NCBI GenBank assembly: GCA_964421565.1
Contig: CAYQXJ010000006.1
Coordinates: forward strand, 1-64,000
Direction of reading: 5' to 3'
Length of the DNA stretch: 64,000 nucleotides
Origin: CAYQXJ01 sp964421565
GTDB taxonomy: Bacteria; Planctomycetota; Brocadiia; SM23-32
The notes beneath the pieces were generated by a model. The model saw nothing but the letters and a program-made list of their open reading frames with translations. It was not told the DNA's origin and did no database searches. Below, piece after piece: positions 1 to 8,101 of this stretch (within the stretch, counting starts at the first letter, position 1; the number at the start of each line of letters is the position of its first letter). A program made the translations under genes and the position numbers.

Positions 1-1
1 G

Positions 2-2362
2 ATTGACTGGGCCAGCGTCGCACAGGATGGACACGCGCGGCAGGGCGCGCCGCAGCCCCCGGACTGTGTCTACGGCGAGCGCTTCCAGGAGGGCTGCTGC
101 CACGAATGGAGCGTACACTGCTGGGCGAGCGGCGAGGGTCGCGTGCGCGGGGCCGACTCCTGCGAGGGTTGCCCACAGCGCCGCCCTCTTACCGATGTCC
201 ACATCGCCGCCGTGATCACCGCGTGGAACGAGGACCGCGACGAGGTCTGGGCCACCTGGCAGAGCCTGCGCACGTCGGTCCGCACGGCGCGGCTCACCAT
301 CATCCTGGTGGACGACGGCTCCACCAACGGCTGCTGTGACCTGAGCAGCACCACGCCGCCGCCTCGAAACGGTCGCTTCGACCGGCGCTACCTGCGCCAC
401 GACGAGCCGCAGGGCGTCGGCCGCAGCCGCAACGCCGGCTGGGCGCTCGCCGTCGGGGCCGACGTGGTCAGCTTCCACGACGCACACATGCGCTTCCCCG
501 CCGGCGCGCTGGAGGAGCTGGCCGTCCAGGCCCTTCGCCGTCCGGCCGTCGTCAACGCCGCCAGTTGCGGCATCCCGTCGAAGGGCATCCTGCGCGGCTG
601 CGATCTGCACTGGGGCGTGCGGGACGGCCTGCAGCCGAAGTGGCGGGGGGAGAGCCAGCGCGAGGCATGGGCGCGCGTGCCCTGCATGATGGGCGCCGGC
701 TACGTGATCAGCGCCGCCACCGCCCACCGGCTCGCCGCACCGACCGGGCAGCTCTGGGAGGACACGGCCGGCCGGTGGGGCTTCAGCGAGCAGGCGCTCA
801 GCGTGAAGGCGTTCCTGCTCGGCGTGCCCGTCCTCCAGAGCCGCGACGTGGTCCTCGCCCACCGCTACCGCGAGAAGAACCCCGTCCCGAACGCGACCGC
901 CGAGATATGGAAGAACGTGGCCCGCTGCGCGGCGCTGCTGTTCGGACGGCACACCTTCGACCTGCGCTTTCGCGACTTCTGCACCGCGCGCATCGGCAAG
1001 GCCGAGACGGAGCGCTGCGCCGAGGCCGGATTCGAGGCCGCGCCGGATGCCTGGCCGGCGCACCTGGATCTGGTCTGGACGCACCTGCTCGGGGCGGGGG
1101 CCACGTGCACGGCGCCGCACCCCGACCACGCATGGCTGCCGGAGGTCGAGAAGACATGCCGCGCGCTGGCGACCGCCCACCCGGCCGGGAAGGGCCTGCG
1201 CATCCTCGTCTGGCGACCGGGCGAGGGCATGCTCGATGTGCGCCGATGGCTGCCGGCCGCCGAGATCCACGCCGTGGAGCGGCCCGGGCACCGTTTCCGC
1301 AACTGGCGCCATGTCTGCAGGCGGCTCGGCATCACTCTGCACCAGGCGGAGGTGGGCGCCGGCTACGTCGACTTCGACCGCGATTGCGGCGGCAGGGGCG
1401 CCGACCTGGTCCTCGTTGCGGGCGAGGTGCAGGAGCGATGCATGCAGACTGCACGGGCCGTGCTGCGGCGCGGCGGGCGCATCCTGTGCAACCCCTCCGC
1501 CGACCGGCACCAGGTAGCCACCGAGTTCCGCAAGGAAGAGCAGGAGCGCCTGAGGGCGCTAAGCGAGAATGCGGAGGCGCTGTGCTCCGACGCTGCTGCG
1601 GCCGGCGACGCCCCGGCCGCCACGTCCTCCCACGCCGGCGCCTCCCATCCCGACGCCCTGGTGACCGTCTGCCTGTTGAACTGGCGCCGCCCGAAGAACA
1701 TCGGCCCGGTGCTGGACTCGATCGCCGGCCAGAGCGTGCCCGCGCGCGTGCTGCTATGGAACAACGGCGATCCGCTCTACTTCGGTCCCGAGCAGCGGCC
1801 GATCGCCGAGCACCCTCTGATCGACATCGCCGCCGGCAGCCGCAGCAACCTCGGCTGCTTCCCCCGCTGGTGGCTCGCCAGCCTGGCCACGACGGAGTTC
1901 GTCTGCTCGATGGACGACGACCTCGCCCTGGCGGACGAGCGCGTGCTGGCGGACCTGGTCGCAGCCTGCCGCGAGCGCTGCCCGGACGGCATTGTAGGTC
2001 TTTTTGGCTGGCGGGCGGTGGAGGGCAAGCCCTACAAGGGCGGCCGGCACATGCGCGCCGACCGGGACGAGGACGCCAGCGCGGACGTGATCAAGGGCCG
2101 CTGCATGCTGCTGCGCCGCGCCCTGCTGGAGCGCGTGCCGCTGGCGCCCGGAGCCGCCGGGCTGCTACGCCGCTGTGACGACATCTACGTCAGCCTGCAC
2201 GTCGGGGGCGGGCTTGGCCACGCGCATCTCGTTCCTGGCGGCTTCGCCGGACGGTGGCGCGAGCTGCCGCGCCATGGCACCGCACTTGAGTGCGACCCGG
2301 AGCACTACGCCGAGCGCGAGCGCGCCGTGCGGGCGTTCGCACACCCAGAAGGAGCCTGCTGA
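2..2362 (+). CDS. Bifunctional family 2 glycosyltransferase, 5' end outside window
   Basis: The frame is open from the first full codon of the window, so the gene starts upstream; the GTG at 143 is only an internal candidate. A Cys/His/Trp-rich stretch ending in CEGCP comes first. Then follows a GT-A domain with ITAWNE, IILVDDGS and a DAH triad (near nt 480) in the place of the usual DXD. A middle part (about nt 1195-1500) looks like a Rossmann or methyltransferase-like fold (LRILVWRPGEGM, RRGGRILCNP). A second GT-A domain (about nt 1660-2330) has VCLLNWRRP, LLWNNGD and SMDDDLAL. Family 2 enzymes move a sugar from a nucleotide donor to an acceptor; donor and acceptor cannot be read here. The stop overlaps the next start (TGATG), so the two are probably translationally coupled. 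Confidence 0.8.
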   Translation: MDWASVAQDGHARQGAPQPPDCVYGERFQEGCCHEWSVHCWASGEGRVRGADSCEGCPQRRPLTDVHIAAVITAWNEDRDEVWATWQSLRTSVRTARLTIILVDDGSTNGCCDLSSTTPPPRNGRFDRRYLRHDEPQGVGRSRNAGWALAVGADVVSFHDAHMRFPAGALEELAVQALRRPAVVNAASCGIPSKGILRGCDLHWGVRDGLQPKWRGESQREAWARVPCMMGAGYVISAATAHRLAAPTGQLWEDTAGRWGFSEQALSVKAFLLGVPVLQSRDVVLAHRYREKNPVPNATAEIWKNVARCAALLFGRHTFDLRFRDFCTARIGKAETERCAEAGFEAAPDAWPAHLDLVWTHLLGAGATCTAPHPDHAWLPEVEKTCRALATAHPAGKGLRILVWRPGEGMLDVRRWLPAAEIHAVERPGHRFRNWRHVCRRLGITLHQAEVGAGYVDFDRDCGGRGADLVLVAGEVQERCMQTARAVLRRGGRILCNPSADRHQVATEFRKEEQERLRALSENAEALCSDAAAAGDAPAATSSHAGASHPDALVTVCLLNWRRPKNIGPVLDSIAGQSVPARVLLWNNGDPLYFGPEQRPIAEHPLIDIAAGSRSNLGCFPRWWLASLATTEFVCSMDDDLALADERVLADLVAACRERCPDGIVGLFGWRAVEGKPYKGGRHMRADRDEDASADVIKGRCMLLRRALLERVPLAPGAAGLLRRCDDIYVSLHVGGGLGHAHLVPGGFAGRWRELPRHGTALECDPEHYAERERAVRAFAHPEGAC

Positions 2363-2823
2363 TGAGGATGACCACCTGCCTGACCACCGTTCTGTTGTTT
2401 GCCTCATGCGCTGCGCCGACGGCGCTCCGCACGGAGAGCGTGCCCCGTGCCTCTGCACCACAGCGGGTGGAGGCCGGCGGGGACGTGCTGCAGCAACTGC
2501 GCCAGAGCCAGCGAACGGCCACGCGGACGGATGCGGCGTCGCGAAGCCAGCGGGTTTCGCTCGCCGACCGCGTGCGGGATGTCGGCCGCGTCGAACAGGC
2601 CGTCGATGCGCCGATGTACGGTCCGTCGCCGGAGCAGCTCGAGCTGGAGCGCGACCGGCTCGGCAAGCAGGCGACGCTCGGTCTGGCGGGGGTCGGCGTG
2701 CTGGTGGGCCTGGCACTCTTCGCGCTCTGGGCGCCGTCGGTCGGCGGCGCGTGGCTCGCCATCGCGGCCATCGTGCTGATAACGCTCTCGGTGATCGCTC
2801 CGCTTGCACTTCTGCTTCTGTAG
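2362..2823 (+). CDS. Small lipoprotein with two C-terminal membrane helices
   Basis: This 153-residue protein has an N-terminal signal ending in a plausible lipobox (FASC, Cys16), so lipid anchoring is likely. A charged region of about 90 residues follows. Two hydrophobic segments (about 107-127 and 131-153) close the protein, the last reaching the C-terminus. No family is recognised. The ATG was chosen because it overlaps the stop of the glycosyltransferase and because the signal peptide starts there. It sits in a tight cassette with a tiny membrane peptide and a second glycosyltransferase. A holin- or spanin-like role is possible if the cassette is phage-derived, but nothing in the sequence proves that. 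Confidence 0.65.
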   Translation: MRMTTCLTTVLLFASCAAPTALRTESVPRASAPQRVEAGGDVLQQLRQSQRTATRTDAASRSQRVSLADRVRDVGRVEQAVDAPMYGPSPEQLELERDRLGKQATLGLAGVGVLVGLALFALWAPSVGGAWLAIAAIVLITLSVIAPLALLLL

Positions 2824-2836
2824 GGAGGTATGTTCC

Positions 2837-2932
2837 ATGGCTGCACTGATCGGATGGATCGTCGTGTTGTCGGCGCTCGCGTTCGTTGTCGCACTCGGCG
2901 CCCGCTGGCTCTACCGCTGGTGGCATAGCTGA
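2837..2932 (+). CDS. 31-residue single-helix membrane peptide
   Basis: This short open frame begins with ATG seven bases after a strong Shine-Dalgarno (GGGAGG, 2824-2829) and encodes one hydrophobic helix (residues 2-22) followed by an Arg/Trp-rich tail ending RWWHS. Its TGA overlaps the ATG of the next glycosyltransferase (TGATG). The ribosome site, the helix and the coupled junction support a real gene despite its size. Function is unknown; it may simply maintain translational coupling, or act as a small membrane anchor or regulator for the flanking proteins. Confidence 0.6.
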   Translation: MAALIGWIVVLSALAFVVALGARWLYRWWHS

Positions 2933-3627
2933 TGGGCGGGGTGCTGCCTGCCGTGACCGCGCTTTGCCCCACGTACGGGCGCTTCAGCCGCCTGGCGCAG
3001 GCCGTGCGCTGCTTCCTGCGACAGGACTACCCGGCCAGGCGGCTCATCATCCTCAACGATGCCCTGGTGCCGGTCCGCCTCGGCGCCGCCTGCGGGGTGC
3101 CGGTCGCCGTGGTGAACACGCGACCGCGCTTCGCCACCCTTGGGCACAAGAGGCAGGCGCTGCTGCAGATGGCGGAGACGCCGCTGGTCGCCCACTGGGA
3201 CGACGACGACATCTGCCTGCCGTGGCACCTCTCTCAGTGCGTTGAGCGGCTGCTCGCCCACCCGTCCGCCGCCTGCGCCAAGCCGCAGAGCGCGTGGCTC
3301 GGCGTCGGGCCGCCGGGACGGTGGCGGCTGCGCGGGGTGCGGCGGAACGTCTACGAGGCCCAGATGGTCTTCCGCCGCAGTCGCGCGCTCGAACTGGGGG
3401 GCTACGGGATGCTCGACAGCGGCCAGGCGAAGGTGCTGCTGGAAGCCTTTCGGCGCTGCGGAGAGCTTCACACCTGGGGGCCGCGCCTCTGCGACGTGAG
3501 CTACGTCTATCGCTGGGGCGATGAGAATGCGCACGTCAGCGCCGGCGGCGGGGGCCGGTTCGCGGCGCACAACCGCGACTTCGGCGCCGGGCGAGCGCTG
3601 CTCGCGCCTGCCGCAGGCCGCCCGTGA
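2932..3627 (+). CDS. Family 2 glycosyltransferase
   Basis: This 231-residue protein is a compact GT-A enzyme. It opens with TALCPTYGRF, then QDYPARRLIILND (donor site) and an Asp run HWDDDDICLPWHL, the metal-binding DXD region, at about residues 86-98. A conserved Arg/Tyr-rich second half ends with VYRWGDENAHVS. It is shorter than most family 2 enzymes but has the whole catalytic fold. The start overlaps the stop of the upstream membrane peptide, so it is the fourth member of the coupled cassette. It probably decorates the same glycan or surface structure as the large glycosyltransferase upstream; the substrate is not known. Confidence 0.8.
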   Translation: MGGVLPAVTALCPTYGRFSRLAQAVRCFLRQDYPARRLIILNDALVPVRLGAACGVPVAVVNTRPRFATLGHKRQALLQMAETPLVAHWDDDDICLPWHLSQCVERLLAHPSAACAKPQSAWLGVGPPGRWRLRGVRRNVYEAQMVFRRSRALELGGYGMLDSGQAKVLLEAFRRCGELHTWGPRLCDVSYVYRWGDENAHVSAGGGGRFAAHNRDFGAGRALLAPAAGRP

Positions 3628-3645
3628 TGCTTCGCCGCGGCGCTT

Positions 3646-3672
3646 TTGCACCCCGCCGGCCTGTGCTATCGT
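3646..3672 (+). promoter_or_regulatory. Possible promoter of the pentapeptide-repeat gene
   Basis: TTGCAC, a 15-base spacer and TATCGT lie in the gap after the glycosyltransferase. The spacer is shorter than the usual 17, so the call is weak, but the position, about 50 bases before the next start, is suitable. Confidence 0.3.
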
Positions 3673-3724
3673 GGATGGGTGCAATCGGCGAACTGTTCTG
3701 TCGGATGCGCAAAAGGGGGCGGCT

Positions 3725-3922
3725 ATGAACCGCGAAGAGCTGAAGCATGTGCTGGAGTCGCACCGCAAGTAGCTGGCCGGTCAACCGCAGGGCGAGAAGG
3801 CGGCCCTGCGGGCCGCCAACCTGAGCGCGGCCGACCTGACGGGTGCCGGGATCGAGAGCGCCGACACGCGCCTGGCGAACTTCACCGGCGCGAAGCTGGA
3901 TCCCGGCCTCGACGAGGACTGA
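3725..3922 (+). pseudogene. Pentapeptide-repeat protein interrupted by an amber codon
   Basis: A good ribosome site (GGGGG) precedes an ATG and 15 residues ending LESHRK, then TAG at 3770-3772. The same frame continues for 49 codons and reads AALRAANLSAADLTGAG, the A(D/N)LxG pattern of pentapeptide repeats, before a TGA. Members of this family often begin with an ELK...HRKWL segment just before the repeats. The TAG sits exactly where that Trp (TGG) is expected, so a single G-to-A change would explain it. The gene therefore looks recently broken, and it is short (about three repeats). Read-through of the amber codon is the alternative; other genes here stop at TAG, so a genome-wide recoding is unlikely. 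Confidence 0.7.
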
Positions 3923-3964
3923 CCGGCCGGTCCCAGCGCTCCCCGGCTGCTCCCGTTCAGGCGC

Positions 3965-5326
3965 CTATAGCTGCGCGATCACTTCGACCGCCTCGTAGAC
4001 GGCGGCCACTGTCAGCACAACGGCGACCGCCACCGTGCCTTTCACGTTCAGCCCGACGGCGCGAACGTAGCGCTGCCAGGCCCTGCCCTGTTTGCCGGGG
4101 CTGAACAGGTAGATCGGCACCAGCAGCCCGAAGAAGGCGGCCAGGATGTAGCCCTCGCCCTCCAGAAACAGCGTGATCGTGTGCCAGGTCATCAGGCGTG
4201 AAAGGTCCAGCGTCGTCGGGCTCAGCAGCAGGCCCCAGACGCCGAACCGGAACGCCAGCATGAGCACGCCGACCCCGGGGATTACGAGCGAAGGCAGCGT
4301 GATGGAGACCAGCGAGCCGACGCCCAGGTTGACCAGAAGCGTCCGCAGGGCCGCAAGGGGTATGCTCCTTGCCACATACGCTTCGGCGGCGAAGGCGAGC
4401 GGCCCACCCCCCTGTTCGACGTTCGCCCGCACCGCCGTCAGCAGAAGCTGCTGCACCTCCGGAGCCGCCCATGCCGCCAGTGCGAAGAGCAGGTAGAGGC
4501 CGAAGGCCAGCCCATGCAGGCCGAAGAAGAGCCACGGCCGCCGCGCTACCTGCCCCAGCGCGTGGCCGCCGATGCCGCCCTCCCAACGTTTCGCCAGGGC
4601 GCAGATAGCCCGCCAGGCGAGCATTGTCGCCCCCGCCAGCAGCAGAAGGGTTCCGGCCACGTAGAGCCAGAAACCCAACGCGCTCGCGCGCGGGCTCCTG
4701 GTCACGGCCGCGTACTGGGCCCGCGGAAATGCCTCAGCGAGGCGCTTACGTTCAAGGGCCGTCGGGGCGTTGTGCACGCCGCGCAGCAGGTAGGCGGTGT
4801 GGATCTCGGGGCGCTCCGGGTCGACTTCCTGCGCCGGAAAGGCGTCCGCGCGCGTAATATACGAGGTGGCGAAAAGCGTCTCCGATGGCGCCAGCACGCC
4901 GACGATATCGAGCGGGCGTCCGTCGACCTCCAGGCGGTCGGTGGAGCTTGCGAGCGCGCCGGCGAGCGCCTCCGGCGCATAGGGGCGGGGCAGGCGCCCG
5001 GACTGGAGGGCGAGCTCCTGTAGAAGCCCAGAGCGCTCCTTCGCAATCACGAGCTGCTCGCGCACGGTCAGCCGGTAGGCGGTCTCGGACTGCCAGGGCA
5101 GTCCGCCCGGTATGGCCGCTGACGAATAGGGCGCTGCGGGCGTCGGCAGGCTGCGCACACGCAGAGGGGTGGCCTGCAGCTCGTCTTCGGGCTTGGGCGC
5201 GCCGGGACGGGCGACCAGGAGTACGGCATTCTGTGTATCGGGCAGCCGTGCCGCATTCATCGAAGCGCTCAGCAAAAGAAGGCCGAAGCCACACGCTGTG
5301 CACAGAACGGCGAAGTACCATCTCAT
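3965..5326 (-). CDS. SpoIIM-like multi-pass membrane protein with extracytoplasmic N-terminal domain
   Basis: This 453-residue protein starts at an ATG preceded by GGAGG. One N-terminal helix is followed by a soluble region (about 30-220) with a segment LEVDGRPLDIVGVLAPSE that recalls the periplasmic domain of MacB/FtsX-type permeases. The C-terminal half has about six membrane helices and ends with a pattern close to the SpoIIM/DUF95 family (FLEGEGYILAAFFG, a conserved acidic membrane motif). SpoIIM proteins are membrane components whose partners vary; outside spore formers they often lie next to ABC or RDD-type genes. No partner is adjacent here. It is transcribed away from the zinc-finger/LemA operon. 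Function is uncertain. Confidence 0.55.
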   Translation of the reverse strand: MRWYFAVLCTACGFGLLLLSASMNAARLPDTQNAVLLVARPGAPKPEDELQATPLRVRSLPTPAAPYSSAAIPGGLPWQSETAYRLTVREQLVIAKERSGLLQELALQSGRLPRPYAPEALAGALASSTDRLEVDGRPLDIVGVLAPSETLFATSYITRADAFPAQEVDPERPEIHTAYLLRGVHNAPTALERKRLAEAFPRAQYAAVTRSPRASALGFWLYVAGTLLLLAGATMLAWRAICALAKRWEGGIGGHALGQVARRPWLFFGLHGLAFGLYLLFALAAWAAPEVQQLLLTAVRANVEQGGGPLAFAAEAYVARSIPLAALRTLLVNLGVGSLVSITLPSLVIPGVGVLMLAFRFGVWGLLLSPTTLDLSRLMTWHTITLFLEGEGYILAAFFGLLVPIYLFSPGKQGRAWQRYVRAVGLNVKGTVAVAVVLTVAAVYEAVEVIAQL

Positions 5327-5426
5327 GGGTTTGCCTCCGTCGGGTTGGCCGGCGTGCCTGAGTCCGGGAAAGATATGATGCCATAGAACCGAACCCTCGG
5401 GAAGGGCCACGCCGCGGGCCGAACAG

Positions 5427-5456
5427 TTGCCACGCGCCCACACAAAGGGGTAGGAT
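5427..5456 (+). promoter_or_regulatory. Promoter of the zinc-finger/lemA/htpX operon
   Basis: TTGCCA, an 18-base spacer and TAGGAT form a readable sigma-70-type promoter. The predicted transcript would start near 5463, giving a leader of about 24 bases that carries the GGGGAGG ribosome site. Confidence 0.5.
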
Positions 5457-5486
5457 ACTCCACAAGTCAAGCTGGGGAGGCAAGTC

Positions 5487-5897
5487 GTGCGCTGCCCGGT
5501 ATGCGAGGTGGAGATGTTCGTGCTCGAGTTCGAGCACGTTGAGGTCGATTACTGCTACGAGTGCGCCGGCGTCTGGCTCGACTCGGGCGAACTGGAGCTG
5601 ATCGGTGAGCGGACGGGTGCGCTGGAGGCCGAGCTGCTGGCGGCCCTCGAACGCCCGGCAAGCGGCCGGCCGCCGGGCGGCAAGCGCCCGTGTGCGGTCT
5701 GCGGCAGGGCGATGGGCGAGGTGGCTACACGCACTGACCCGCCGATCGTGCTGGACCGCTGTCCTCGCGAACATGGCATGTGGTTCGACCACGGCGAGCT
5801 GCGGGCCGTGGTGCGGGCGGCCGGCGCGCCGGAGCGGAACGTGCTGGCGCGCTTCTTTGCGGACCTCGGCCCGGAGGACTCCGGCGCCGCGACGTGA
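5487..5897 (+). CDS. TFIIB-type zinc-finger protein
   Basis: This 136-residue soluble protein has two zinc-knuckle units: MRCPVCEVEM...YCYECAGVWLDSGEL in the first 37 residues and CAVCGRAM...LDRCPREHGMWFDHGEL in the second half. The second ends in the GxWFDxGEL signature of the zf-TFIIB family. A GTG start was chosen because GGGGAGG lies seven bases upstream. It heads a run of three same-strand genes with lemA and an HtpX-like protease that also carries zinc ribbons. Its exact role is unknown; in context it may assist membrane-protein quality control. Confidence 0.8.
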   Translation: MRCPVCEVEMFVLEFEHVEVDYCYECAGVWLDSGELELIGERTGALEAELLAALERPASGRPPGGKRPCAVCGRAMGEVATRTDPPIVLDRCPREHGMWFDHGELRAVVRAAGAPERNVLARFFADLGPEDSGAAT

Positions 5898-5970
5898 GAG
5901 TGTTGCACCGGCGTGCCGCGCCCTGGGAGGCACCGATGGGCGCGGCCGAACCTGACAGGGAGGGAGAGCG

Positions 5971-6537
5971 ATGGGCCCGGGACTGGTCGTTCTGATCGTG
6001 GTGGTGGCTCTCGTCGTGATTATCGTGCTGTGGCTGGTGATGACCTACAACGGTCTGGTGCGGCTGCGCAACCGGGTGAAGAACGCCTGGGCGCAGATCG
6101 ACGTGCAACTGAAGCGCCGGCATGACCTGATCCCCAACCTGGTCGAGACGGCCAAGGGCTACATGAAGCACGAGCGCGAGACGTTGCAGGCCGTCACCGA
6201 GGCGCGCAACCTGGCCCGCCAGGCCGCCAGCCCGGGCGAAGCGTCAGAGGCCGAGGGCCAGCTCAACAGCGCCCTGGGGCAGTTCTTCCTCGTCGTCGAG
6301 CAGTACCCCGACCTGAAGGCGAATCAGAACTTCCTGGCCCTGCAGGAGGAACTGACCTCGACCGAGAACAAGATCGGATTCGCCCGCCAGTTCTACAACG
6401 ACGAGGTGATGACCTACAACACGCGGATCCAGAGCTTCCCGGTCAACATCGTGGCCGGAATGTTCAACTTCGGCGAGCGCGAGTTCTTCGAGCTGGAGGT
6501 CGAGGCCGAGCGAGAGGTGCCCGAGGTGGAGTTCTGA
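5971..6537 (+). CDS. lemA: LemA family membrane protein
   Basis: This 188-residue protein has one N-terminal membrane helix (about 4-24). A long helical domain follows with the family landmarks YNGLVRLRNRVKNAWAQID, RRHDLIPNLVETAKGYMKHE and LTSTENKIGFARQFYND, and MTYNTRIQSFPVNIVAGMF near the end. Length matches LemA proteins (about 185-200). An SD-like GGGAGAG precedes the ATG. LemA is widely found beside HtpX-type M48 proteases, as here, but its molecular function is not settled. Confidence 0.93.
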   Translation: MGPGLVVLIVVVALVVIIVLWLVMTYNGLVRLRNRVKNAWAQIDVQLKRRHDLIPNLVETAKGYMKHERETLQAVTEARNLARQAASPGEASEAEGQLNSALGQFFLVVEQYPDLKANQNFLALQEELTSTENKIGFARQFYNDEVMTYNTRIQSFPVNIVAGMFNFGEREFFELEVEAEREVPEVEF

Positions 6538-6629
6538 GCGGCTGAGGCCACGCCGGCCCGACCAGCGAGCAGCAGGGGAGGCCACCACCGACCCTCAACC
6601 GCATCACATCAACTGCACGTGCCCTGACC

Positions 6630-8084
6630 ATGTGGGAAGCGATACGCGCCAATAAGCGCCGTTCCGTGGCGCTCATATTTGGGCTCGCACTGCTGCTGAT
6701 CGCGCTGGGATACGTGATCGGCCTGGCGGCCGAGGGCTACGTGACGGGTCGGGTCGCGCCCCGCTCCATAGGGGCCCTCACCGGGGTGGTCGTGGCGGCG
6801 TTTGTCTGGCTGATGTTGTGGCTGACGGCGCTGATGAGCGGGCGGCGCATACTGCTCTCGAGCGCGGGGGCGCGCGAGATCACGAAGGACGACTACCCGG
6901 TCGTCTTCAACGTAGTGGAGGAGATGACGATCGCGGCGGGCCTGCCGAAGATGCCGCGCGTCTACGTGATCGACAACAACGCCCCGAACGCCTTTGCGGT
7001 CGGCACGCGGCAAGAGGCGGCCGTCGCCGTCACCACGGGCCTGCTGATGCGCCTGAACCGTGACGAGCTGCAGGGCGTTGTAGCACACGAGATCGGCCAC
7101 ATCACGAACAACGATACGAAGTTCATGGTGCTGGCCGGCGTGATGGTGGCCGCTATCGTGATACTGGCGGACGTCTTCCTGCGCAGTGTGTTCTACTCCG
7201 GGCGAGGCAGGCGCCGTTCGCGCGGGAAGGGGGGCGGCGGAGGCGCGATCGTCCTGGTCGTCATCGCCCTGGTGTTCGCCGTGCTCGCGCCGTTCTTGGC
7301 GCAGTTGCTCTACTTCGCGTGCTCGCGCCGGCGGGAGTTCCTGGCGGACGCCTGTTCGGCCCGCTTCACCCGCTATCCGGCGGGGCTGGCGAGCGCGCTG
7401 CAGAAGATATCGAGCTCGGCGGCGAAGATGGAGGGCGTCAACCGCGCCGTCGCGCCGATGTTCACCGTGAATCCGCTGAAGGCGGGCGGCGCGGCGAGCC
7501 TGTGGAGCACGCACCCCCCGACCGCGCAGCGCGTGCAGGTGCTGCGCGCCATGGGCAATGCGGCCTACGCTGAGTACGAGAAGGCGTTCGAGCAGATCGC
7601 AGGTGAGAGGCTGATCGGCGAGCGCACGCTGCAAGAGGCGGACTCCGCCCCGATCCGTGAGCCGTCCGAAGAGCAGGAGAAAAGCGGGATGGAGAAAGCA
7701 CGCGAGGCCGTCGACATGCTCCACCGCATGGACGGCTTCCTGTTCCTGAGCTGCGTGTGCGGGCTGAAGACCAAGGTGCCGCCGAGCTACGAGCGCGACG
7801 AGATTCGCTGCCCCCGCTGCGGGCGCGTGGTGCCGATACCCCGGGCTGCCATGCTGGCCGCCGCCGGCGCCGCGGCGGTCGGGGGCGGCAGCGCCGCGCA
7901 GCAGCAGGCGAACGACGGGCGGGCCCGCCCGTCGGGCCGGCAGGAGCCGCTTGTCGTTCAGCGTGAGGCGGGCACCTGGCAGTCCTTCCGTTGTTCGTGC
8001 GGCAGCACGGTGCAGCTAAGCCCCAGCTTCAGCGCCTCACAGATCCGGTGTCGCTCCTGCGGCCGGCGCATCGAAGTGCGGTGA
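6630..8084 (+). CDS. htpX: HtpX-like M48 membrane metalloprotease with two C-terminal zinc ribbons
   Basis: This 484-residue integral-membrane zinc protease has two helices (about 13-34 and 48-68). The HEIGH zinc motif follows (His153, Glu154, His157), then further helices (about 166-184 and 206-230) and the third ligand region SRRREFLADA (Glu237). It is much longer than E. coli HtpX (about 290). After about residue 300 come a linker and two ribbon domains: CVCG...CPRCGR (about 375-400) and CSCG...CRSCGR near the C-terminus. HtpX degrades misfolded membrane proteins. The ribbons may select substrates or bind the zinc-finger protein encoded two genes upstream. It ends close to a convergent gene. 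Confidence 0.9.
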   Translation: MWEAIRANKRRSVALIFGLALLLIALGYVIGLAAEGYVTGRVAPRSIGALTGVVVAAFVWLMLWLTALMSGRRILLSSAGAREITKDDYPVVFNVVEEMTIAAGLPKMPRVYVIDNNAPNAFAVGTRQEAAVAVTTGLLMRLNRDELQGVVAHEIGHITNNDTKFMVLAGVMVAAIVILADVFLRSVFYSGRGRRRSRGKGGGGGAIVLVVIALVFAVLAPFLAQLLYFACSRRREFLADACSARFTRYPAGLASALQKISSSAAKMEGVNRAVAPMFTVNPLKAGGAASLWSTHPPTAQRVQVLRAMGNAAYAEYEKAFEQIAGERLIGERTLQEADSAPIREPSEEQEKSGMEKAREAVDMLHRMDGFLFLSCVCGLKTKVPPSYERDEIRCPRCGRVVPIPRAAMLAAAGAAAVGGGSAAQQQANDGRARPSGRQEPLVVQREAGTWQSFRCSCGSTVQLSPSFSASQIRCRSCGRRIEVR

Positions 8085-8101
8085 GTTGCGCGGGCGGGCC
8101 T

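Noticed and set aside
3770..3772. TAG read as an amino acid throughout the genome
   Set aside because: Other genes in the window end at TAG (for example those stopping at 2823 and 26146) with proper downstream starts, so general recoding is unlikely.
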